A stretch of DNA of 20,148 bases from Ruminococcus sp. AF41-9 (GTDB lineage: Bacteria; Bacillota; Clostridia; Lachnospirales; Lachnospiraceae): NCBI RefSeq assembly GCF_003477525.1, contig NZ_QUDO01000065.1, positions 1 to 20,148 of the forward strand. Reading direction: 5' to 3'. This document shows positions 15,232 through 20,148 of this stretch, one piece after another. A program made the translations under genes and the position numbers. Position 1 is the first letter of the stretch. Every line of letters begins with the position of its first letter. The notes under the pieces are model-generated. The model did not search any database. It was not told the origin of the DNA and saw only the letters and a program-made list of their open reading frames with translations.

Positions 15232-16293
15232 TCAGAAGATTACGGTATTCCGTCCGTGTGTTTTGCCGTAATAAAGTTTATCATCTGCATGTTTGACCAG
15301 TTCGGTAAGACTGGAATGGAAATCATTTTCTTCTATTCCGAAAGTCATGGTAACGTGTATGGTGAGTTCCTTATAGGTGATCGCACATTTTCCAACTGAT
15401 ATTCGGATATCATTCATCAGTGTGTTGGCATCATCGAGATTGGTGTCAGGAATGAAGAAGAGAAATTCTTCGCCTCCCCAGCGGCAGACATGACCGATTC
15501 CCAGCGTCTTTTCCTTGAATAATGCAGCGAGAGAACTCAGCACCTGATCTCCGCAGTTATGACCATAAGTATCATTGATTTTTTTGAAAAAATCAATGTC
15601 TCCAATGGCAATGCAGAAATTTCCATCAGGATTGGCTGTCATATGATTATTCAGTATTTCTTCCATTTTTCTTCTGTTGTACAGAGTGGTAAGCGGATCG
15701 GTCAGAGCCTGCTGGCGAAGTTCTTTGTTATATAGCATCAGGTGCTGCTCTGCCTTTTGCAGGTTTGCACCGAAAGTCAGACAGATAACGGCCATGACCA
15801 CAAAGGACAGAACGGTGTTGATGATCTGCAGGATCAACATCTGCGTTTCAGTCAGAATGCAGATTGGCGGATAATTCTGACAATGGAAAAACAGCGCCAT
15901 TCGCAGGATGAACAGAAATACTGCAAATGCAATCTTGTTAAATAAGGTATCATACAGAGAAAACATGGAAATCAGCATCAGCGGCAGAATAAAATTGGTT
16001 CCGCCGCAGTTCCATCCATAAGTATAGATGAAATAGGAAATCCATCCTGCTGAGATCACAACATAAAATAAAAAGTTCCAGCGGATAAAAATACGGCTCA
16101 TATAATGTCTGGCAAGAAATGTTGCTGCCAGCCAGACTGCAACCGGGAGAATGCTCCGGGGCCGGTCAAAACAGACCATACAGATTGCAAACAGCGGGAA
16201 ATATACCATATAAATATCATAGGATCTTTTTAATGCAAGTGAAAAATAAACAGGGGTTGTCTGTGCGTCAAATTCATGGTTAATAATATCCAT
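15232..16293 (-). CDS. membrane diguanylate cyclase (GGDEF)
   Basis: This 353-aa protein probably makes cyclic di-GMP from two GTP at the membrane. The N-terminal ~175 residues hold about five or six hydrophobic helices and no recognised extracellular sensor domain. The GGDEF domain follows a short linker: LTDPLTTLYNRRKMEEIL, the IGDIDFFKKINDTYGH motif with its metal-binding Asp, the active-site GGEEF (273-277), and the closing ADDKLYYGKTHGRN. The allosteric RxxD I-site expected just before GGEEF is absent (LGIG stands there), so product inhibition at that site is unlikely. AGGAGG lies about 8 bases upstream of the ATG, which supports this start. It is convergent with the foldase gene and shares its terminator. 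No clear promoter was found upstream. Confidence 0.92.
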   Translation of the reverse strand: MDIINHEFDAQTTPVYFSLALKRSYDIYMVYFPLFAICMVCFDRPRSILPVAVWLAATFLARHYMSRIFIRWNFLFYVVISAGWISYFIYTYGWNCGGTNFILPLMLISMFSLYDTLFNKIAFAVFLFILRMALFFHCQNYPPICILTETQMLILQIINTVLSFVVMAVICLTFGANLQKAEQHLMLYNKELRQQALTDPLTTLYNRRKMEEILNNHMTANPDGNFCIAIGDIDFFKKINDTYGHNCGDQVLSSLAALFKEKTLGIGHVCRWGGEEFLFFIPDTNLDDANTLMNDIRISVGKCAITYKELTIHVTMTFGIEENDFHSSLTELVKHADDKLYYGKTHGRNTVIF

Positions 16294-16409
16294 TTTTTAT
16301 GCCTCCTGAGTTAGGATAGTTTTTCAGGGGTGATGCTGTGATTTACATTGAAATCATAGGAATATAACCCATTGGCCTGATCGGGTTTTCGGGTCAGCCG
16401 TTCATTTGG

Positions 16410-16454
16410 TTATGAGCAAGTAGCGAAGCGGATTGCGAATATCCGCTTGACTCA
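16410..16454 (+). repeat. small hairpin element, copy 2
   Basis: The copy starts TTATGAGCAA, then GTAGCGAAGCGGAT, a 7-base loop, ATCCGCTT and GACTCAG. AAGCGGAT (16426-16433) pairs perfectly with ATCCGCTT (16441-16448). It lies between the HAD gene stop and the cyclase gene. An 8-base inverted pair, GCCTGATC (16375-16382) and GATCAGGC (16455-16462), brackets it. Relative to the neighbouring - strand genes it is in the opposite sense to copy 1. Confidence 0.65.
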
Positions 16455-16469
16455 GATCAGGCAGATTGG

Positions 16470-17270
16470 TCAGATTAAATGAAAGTGTTTCATTGCATTG
16501 GCAATTCCATCTTCATCGATGCTGGTTGTCTGGTAGGTGCAGTGAGGAAGGATCATAGGATCTGACTGTCCCATTGCAATGCTGATTCCGGCATACTCGA
16601 GCATCGGGAGATCATTGGTGCTGTCTCCGAATGCGAAAGTATCTTCCGGAGAAGCTCCAAGGCGGTCTGCCAGAAACTGGATTCCGGTAGCCTTGCTGTA
16701 GTTTTTCTGTGTGATCTCCCAGGCTGCGTCATCGTGAATGAAGCAGGAAAAATGTTCGTCTACAAATCTGCGGAAAGTTTCTGTGTCGGAATCTTTGTCA
16801 GGGAAAGCCAGGAACTTGTCAAATGTGAAAGTGTTCCAGGTTTCTTCCTCATAAAGGGAAAGATCCTCGACGGACACTTCTGCTTTCAGATTCTGAATGG
16901 CTTTTGGAAGTGTTTTGGAGCTTCCGTCATAGAGGATTTTGTCCGGGCGTTCAAAGAATGCTGAAATTCTGCACTGGCGCAGTGTTTCTATCACTTCACG
17001 GCAAAGTGGATTGGGGTTGGAGCTGGAAAACAGAAGTTCATTGTTCATGTAAATCTGGCTTCCACATCCGCATACATATCCGTCAAAACCGAGTTCTTTG
17101 ACCATAGGGGAGATCATTGCGTAGGTGCGTCCGGAGTTGACGAAGAGCAGATGACCGTTTTTGCGGGCTGCTTCCAGAGCTTTGCGGGTGCTTTCCGGGA
17201 TGCTCCATGGGTAGGCGGTGAGTAAGGTACCGTCGATATCGAAAAATAAAAGTTTGCGGTTATTGTTCAT
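16470..17270 (-). CDS. HAD-superfamily Cof-type phosphatase
   Basis: This 266-aa cytoplasmic hydrolase of the HAD IIB/Cof group probably dephosphorylates a small sugar phosphate or nucleotide; the substrate cannot be read from sequence. Motif I is FFDIDGTLL with nucleophile Asp11 and Asp13. Motif II is in FVNSGRT. The motif III Lys is probably in KNYSKATGI. Motif IV is FGDSTNDLPML with the metal-binding Asp pair. ATG at 17270 is chosen because GAGGAG precedes it by about 8 bases. The frame is open further upstream, but that part lies within the neighbouring gene and is not conserved-looking. Its start overlaps the stop of the DUF4317 gene by 11 bases, so the two are translationally coupled. 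Confidence 0.92.
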   Translation of the reverse strand: MNNNRKLLFFDIDGTLLTAYPWSIPESTRKALEAARKNGHLLFVNSGRTYAMISPMVKELGFDGYVCGCGSQIYMNNELLFSSSNPNPLCREVIETLRQCRISAFFERPDKILYDGSSKTLPKAIQNLKAEVSVEDLSLYEEETWNTFTFDKFLAFPDKDSDTETFRRFVDEHFSCFIHDDAAWEITQKNYSKATGIQFLADRLGASPEDTFAFGDSTNDLPMLEYAGISIAMGQSDPMILPHCTYQTTSIDEDGIANAMKHFHLI

Positions 17271-18522
17271 CAGTGTTCTCCTCGTTGATGTCTGTTTTAC
17301 TGGTGGCTGCTGTATGGAAGTCTTCTGTGTTAACGGATTTGCCGGGAGTGGATTCTTCGTCAGAATCTTCCGCATAGTCCTGATCAGAAGCTGTATTTTC
17401 TCCGGTATGTACACGGATGCCGTTAAGTTCAACTTCGCCTTCCATAGGGATTACAAGACATTTGCGTCCGTCGATCACGCGGGTTTCCACAAGGTCAGCG
17501 CGTTCCGGATCTACGTGAACTACAACGTCCGGAGTTTTGATCTCGAATCTTTTGGTGTTTGTGATATTAGAAGCAACCAGAGAAGATTTTTCTCCTGCGG
17601 TGATTTCGTACTGTTCATCAAAGGACTGGAGTTTTTCTTCTTCCACACCGCATTCTTCGAAGAGTCGTTTGACTTCGGATTTGGTCAGGATGACTGGTTC
17701 CGGTTCGTCTTTCTGGGATTCGATCAGTTCGTTTAGTTTCTCGTGGATATTTAATACGGTATCATACTGGCAGTCCTCGCCCAGGGTATCTTCTACCAGA
17801 GCGTTGAAGGAGTCACGCTGGCCTCCGGCGGAAAGCGGGGCGGTGCATCCAAGGAGTTCGTCGATGAAAATATCGCGGAGTTCGTTGGCGTTTTTACTGT
17901 AATAAAGGACACCGTGAATGTCTGTACTGCGGTCGTTAAACTGCGGGAAAAGGAATGCAACATCCGGGAGTTCTACGATCCAGTCACGGATACGGTCCTG
18001 GATGCTGTTGGTTTCTGCATTGTAGCAGAGTCCTGCTTTGGAAAGTTTGACCGGGCAGATACAGCACATGATATGTTCGTAAATTTCATCGGATGCGTCA
18101 AACATTTCCGCACCGTCGGAAGATTTTCCTGGGATGTCGTAAACGCCGTGGATGAGGATGATATAGTAGTTTTCCGGGTAGTCATAGTTTTCGATGATTT
18201 TGTCGTAAAAGTTCTCTACCAGTTCATCGTCTGTGAGTTTGCTTTCGCGCAGTTTCATGAGGAAGTGCTGGGTTCCGCCTTCTGCTTCCTGGTCTAATGG
18301 AAACTCCATATTCATCAGATTTTTGCCGATGGTTCCGGAGAGGGATTTGCGGAAAATCTCAAAATATTTAAACATTTCTTCTTCGGAGAGGGAGAGAAAT
18401 GCTTCTTTTAATTCGGTTTTTTTGTTTTTTTCTCCGTCAACGTAGCATCCGCAGATGCGGGTGATTGAGCAGTTTTCGGGAGTGAACTGTTTTTTGATTT
18501 CGGAAATTTCTTTTTTGTTCAT
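17260..18522 (-). CDS. DUF4317 family protein
   Basis: This 420-aa acidic cytoplasmic protein has no signal peptide or membrane segment. It matches what I recall of the DUF4317 family: the N-terminus MNKKEISEIKKQFTPENCSI, then ITRICGCYVDGEKNKK, and a long conserved body to about residue 350. No catalytic motif is evident and the function is unknown. The C-terminal ~60 residues are acidic and Ser/Thr-rich, probably disordered. GAGGT lies 8 bases upstream of the ATG, and a consensus promoter lies 30 bases before that. It is the first gene of a two-gene unit with the HAD phosphatase. Confidence 0.88.
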   Translation of the reverse strand: MNKKEISEIKKQFTPENCSITRICGCYVDGEKNKKTELKEAFLSLSEEEMFKYFEIFRKSLSGTIGKNLMNMEFPLDQEAEGGTQHFLMKLRESKLTDDELVENFYDKIIENYDYPENYYIILIHGVYDIPGKSSDGAEMFDASDEIYEHIMCCICPVKLSKAGLCYNAETNSIQDRIRDWIVELPDVAFLFPQFNDRSTDIHGVLYYSKNANELRDIFIDELLGCTAPLSAGGQRDSFNALVEDTLGEDCQYDTVLNIHEKLNELIESQKDEPEPVILTKSEVKRLFEECGVEEEKLQSFDEQYEITAGEKSSLVASNITNTKRFEIKTPDVVVHVDPERADLVETRVIDGRKCLVIPMEGEVELNGIRVHTGENTASDQDYAEDSDEESTPGKSVNTEDFHTAATSKTDINEENTDEQ

Positions 18523-18551
18523 GTAGTTTACCTCGTAGTAGTTTGCTTTCT

Positions 18552-18580
18552 ATTATAGACCAGTTTGGGATGGGGGGCAA
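18552..18580 (-). promoter_or_regulatory. promoter for DUF4317-HAD unit
   Basis: On the - strand, TTGCCC (18580-18575) and a perfect TATAAT (18557-18552) are separated by 17 bases. The predicted start of transcription is near 18545, about 22 bases before the start codon. Confidence 0.75.
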
Positions 18581-18647
18581 GGTTGAGTTGGGGGGGAGAA
18601 ACAACTCGTTTTTGAGAAAAGTAATTCGTGTTTTTTAAGGTGGTGCG

Positions 18648-18656
18648 TGGTATAAT
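18648..18656 (+). promoter_or_regulatory. extended -10 promoter for nitroreductase
   Basis: TGG directly followed by a perfect TATAAT (18651-18656) is an extended -10 element. A T-rich stretch near 18629-18636 is only a poor -35. The transcript would start near 18663, about 40 bases before the start codon. It is divergent from the DUF4317 promoter. Confidence 0.6.
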
Positions 18657-18701
18657 ATAGGAAAAAATAACAGCAGATACTGATAAGAGAGGACATGAAT
18701 C

Positions 18702-19220
18702 ATGAATGAAGCAATGAAGAACCTTTTGGAGAGAAGAAGTGTGCGTGGTTATAAGAAGGATCTGGTTCCGGCAGATGTGCTGGATGAGATTCTGGAGGCA
18801 GGAAAGTATGCACCGAGCGGAATGGGACAGCAGAAAACGCTTATGGTCGTAACTCAGGATCCGGAGCTTGTTGCGAAGCTTTCCAGGATGAATGCGGATG
18901 TGATGGGGGCTAAGAGTGATCCGTTTTATGGAGCACCGACGGTTGTGATTGTTTTTGCGGACAGTGAGCAGGGTACCTGTGTGGAGAACGGAAGTCTTGT
19001 GATGGGAAATCTGATGAATGCGGCTCATGCAGTTGGTGTGGATTCCTGCTGGATCCATCGGGCGCGTGAGGTGTTTGATTCTGAGGAGGGTAAGGCTCTG
19101 AAGGCTGAGTGGGGTGTTCCGGAGTCTTATATTGGAATTGGTCATTGTGTGCTGGGATATCGTTCCGGGGAGTATCCGGAGGCTAAGGCACGGAAGGATG
19201 GATTTGTGATCAGGGTTTGA
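18702..19220 (+). CDS. nitroreductase family protein
   Basis: This 172-aa FMN-dependent oxidoreductase of the nitroreductase superfamily would use NAD(P)H to reduce nitro compounds, quinones or an unknown metabolite; the natural substrate cannot be told. Visible are the FMN-binding start LLERRSVRGYKKD, the APSGMGQQ segment (~37-44), the central helix with GNLMNAAHAVGVDSCWIH, and the late IGHCVLGYRSGEYPEAKARK segment typical of short family members. Family length is usually 165-220, so it is complete. AGAGGA lies 8 bases upstream of the ATG. Acylphosphatase follows after a 270-base gap with no clear terminator, so the two may be co-transcribed. Confidence 0.92.
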   Translation: MNEAMKNLLERRSVRGYKKDLVPADVLDEILEAGKYAPSGMGQQKTLMVVTQDPELVAKLSRMNADVMGAKSDPFYGAPTVVIVFADSEQGTCVENGSLVMGNLMNAAHAVGVDSCWIHRAREVFDSEEGKALKAEWGVPESYIGIGHCVLGYRSGEYPEAKARKDGFVIRV

Positions 19221-19310
19221 TGTTTGATAGTTGTATGATGAGAAGTATAAACGATGCAGGCGATGATGGTGAGACAGAAGTGGGGATGTTGCGTGAGTAT
19301 ATTTGGTGGA

Positions 19311-19358
19311 AAAAAGAGTGTGAAAAAGAGTGTGAAAAAGAGTACGAAGAAGAGTACG
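19311..19358 (+). repeat. 12-bp tandem repeat, four units
   Basis: Units of the type AAAAAGAGTGTG, with later units AAAAAGAGTACG and AAGAAGAGTACG, run in a frame continuous with acylphosphatase and would encode KKSVKKSVKKSTKKST. It lies in the 270-base gap after the nitroreductase gene, where no separate gene is recognised. Confidence 0.7.
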
Positions 19359-19490
19359 AAACAGAGATATAAGACGTTTCTTCAGGTTTCGGGAACGGAA
19401 GATGGAGCGGAGTATGGAGATTCGGGAGGATATGAAAGTGGAAGGGGAGTCTGGAAGAGTCCGGACTCCCGGGGAGGTGAAGGTTCGCAG

Positions 19491-19766
19491 GTGAATGAGG
19501 ATTTGATTCGGAAGCATTATTGGTTTTCCGGCAGAGTTCAGGGAGTGGGGTTTCGTTATCGGGCGTGTTATATTGCGAGCTCTCTGGGGATTACCGGATG
19601 GGTGAGGAATCATTGGGATGACCGTGTTGAGATGGAAGCGCAGGGGACGAGAGAGGAGCTTGCGCGGATGATCGAGATGTTGAATGCGCAGAGTTTTATC
19701 TGGATTGAGGATATTGAGGATAAGGTGATTCCGGTGGAAGTGGAAAGCGGCTTTTACTCCAGGTAG
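19491..19766 (+). CDS. acyP: acylphosphatase
   Basis: This small enzyme hydrolyses acyl phosphates such as carbamoyl or acetyl phosphate. From GTG 19491 it is 91 aa, the normal family size. The signature FSGRVQGVGFRYRA contains the phosphate-binding Arg, and GWVRNHWDDRVEMEAQG contains the catalytic Asn. Start: a very strong GGAGGTGA at 19473-19480 and a nearer GAAGG at 19479-19483 favour the GTG. The frame is open back to ATG 19254, which would add 79 residues, including a Lys/Ser repeat and a Gly/Ser-rich stretch not found in typical family members. That extension is possible but has a poor ribosome site. The stop lies inside its terminator hairpin region. Confidence 0.85.
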   Translation: MNEDLIRKHYWFSGRVQGVGFRYRACYIASSLGITGWVRNHWDDRVEMEAQGTREELARMIEMLNAQSFIWIEDIEDKVIPVEVESGFYSR

Positions 19767-19784
19767 GGGCGGCTTTCTTTTTTT
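19743..19784 (+). terminator. intrinsic terminator after acylphosphatase
   Basis: GAAAGC (19743-19748, still inside the coding region) pairs with GCTTTC (19772-19777), followed directly by seven T (19778-19784). The loop is long (23 bases) and contains the stop codon. Confidence 0.7.
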
Positions 19785-19835
19785 GTTTTGCTGGGGGATT
19801 GTATTTTTGGGGAGTGCTATAGAAGGGGAGTGTGT

Positions 19836-19872
19836 TCAGGAGGGATGTGCGCTTGGACTCAGGAGGGACGTG
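19836..19872 (+). repeat. 14-bp direct repeat
   Basis: TCAGGAGGGATGTG (19836-19849) recurs as TCAGGAGGGACGTG (19859-19872), 13 of 14 bases identical. The second copy runs into the left arm of the large inverted repeat. Confidence 0.6.
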
Positions 19873-20083
19873 TGGAAGATGCGCTCTCTGCGGGCTCAGA
19901 TGCAGAAGGGGGGAAATTCTAAGTCCGGGGAATCGGCTAAAGGCATGAACAGCCCTCTCAAACTCGCTCCGTTGCAAACTGCGCTCAGACAGTGAGACGG
20001 TCTGTCCATAACGCCGATTCCCCGGGACTAAGAATTACCAGCCCCTCCAGCAAATTCGCCCGCAGAGAGCGCATCTCCCACAC
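19870..20083. repeat. large imperfect inverted repeat, ~70-base arms
   Basis: The left arm (19870-19937) and right arm (20013-20083) are near-complementary. The outer blocks pair over about 26 bases, with AGATGCGCTCTCTGCGGGC exactly matched, and the inner blocks pair through CGGGGAATCGGC (right: GCCGATTCCCCG). The 75-base centre extends the fold: ATGAACAG (19945-19952) with CTGTCCAT (20002-20009). It also contains a mini-frame reading MNSPLKLAPLQTALRQ. No transposase or gene lies in the ~380 bases from 19767 to the window end. It could be a palindromic mobile repeat, a structured non-coding RNA or a large terminator-like structure. Confidence 0.7.
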
Positions 20084-20106
20084 TGAGATAGATCCCCTTT
20101 ACGTCA

Positions 20107-20125
20107 TTCCCGCCGCAGGCGGGAA
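20107..20125. other. compact GC hairpin
   Basis: TTCCCGCC (20107-20114) and GGCGGGAA (20118-20125) form a perfect 8-pair stem with a GCA loop. ATCTTTAAAAAG follows, without a clear T-run, so it may mark the edge of the inverted-repeat element or be a weak terminator for a gene beyond the window. Confidence 0.5.
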
Positions 20126-20148
20126 ATCTTTAAAAAGAAAAAGTTTGA

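Noticed and set aside
17271..17432. Longer N-terminus for the HAD phosphatase
   Set aside because: The extra 54 codons lie inside the DUF4317 gene, look like a shadow, and precede a well-placed GAGGAG site for the ATG at 17270.
18528..19613. A 361-codon - strand frame rich in Ser, His, Thr, Leu and Arg
   Set aside because: It is antisense to nitroreductase and acylphosphatase, and starts and ends without gene signals.
19783..19995. A 70-codon + strand frame (and an overlapping - strand frame at 19696-19977)
   Set aside because: It runs through the terminator T-run and the large inverted repeat, has no ribosome site, and has a composition dictated by the palindrome.

Overview
The window reads as chromosomal DNA of a Gram-positive anaerobe of the class Clostridia, most likely a gut Lachnospiraceae. 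The genus cannot be fixed from this sequence alone. Supporting signs are strong AGGAGG-type ribosome sites, consensus -35/-10 promoters with 17-base spacers, lipoprotein signal peptides on exported proteins, and gene families typical of this group (a DUF4317 protein, FKBP/trigger-factor-like lipoproteins, and polysaccharide deacetylases with choline-binding-type repeats). No tRNA, rRNA, CRISPR array, transposase or phage gene was seen.

Layout. 1-4550 is an envelope block on the + strand: a deacetylase-like lipoprotein, an FKBP/trigger-factor-like lipoprotein 14 bases downstream, then a membrane-anchored NodB-type deacetylase with its own promoter and a strong terminator. 4675-6748 is glgB (glycogen branching enzyme), with a near-perfect promoter but a one-base frameshift just ahead of the catalytic aspartate. 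6878-7199 is a conserved-looking 77-aa protein of unknown function with its own consensus promoter. 7341-10160 looks like an operon of a CobW-family (COG0523) metallochaperone GTPase with a very His-rich loop, a second diverged CobW-like GTPase fused to a YcgQ-like domain, and pth. mfd follows (10348-13665), then a PrsA/SurA-type foldase lipoprotein (13843-15141) behind a promoter with a CRP-like palindrome.

The strand then switches. On the - strand are a membrane diguanylate cyclase (15232-16293), a HAD/Cof phosphatase and a DUF4317 protein; the last two overlap by 11 bases, and the pair is read from a promoter at 18552-18580. Divergently, on the + strand, lie a small nitroreductase and an acylphosphatase. 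The last ~380 bases hold no gene but carry a roughly 215-base imperfect inverted repeat.

How the parts may work together: three exported proteins (the FKBP-like lipoprotein, the second deacetylase and the foldase) end in long acidic low-complexity tails and probably serve the cell wall and secretion. The two CobW-like proteins suggest a metal-allocation module, possibly for zinc. Pth and Mfd are housekeeping. The least explained items are the tandem CobW/YcgQ-fusion module with a 7-1-7 palindrome upstream, a hairpin element present twice (10287-10330 and 16410-16454) with one G-C to G-U change in its stem, and the large inverted repeat at the end.
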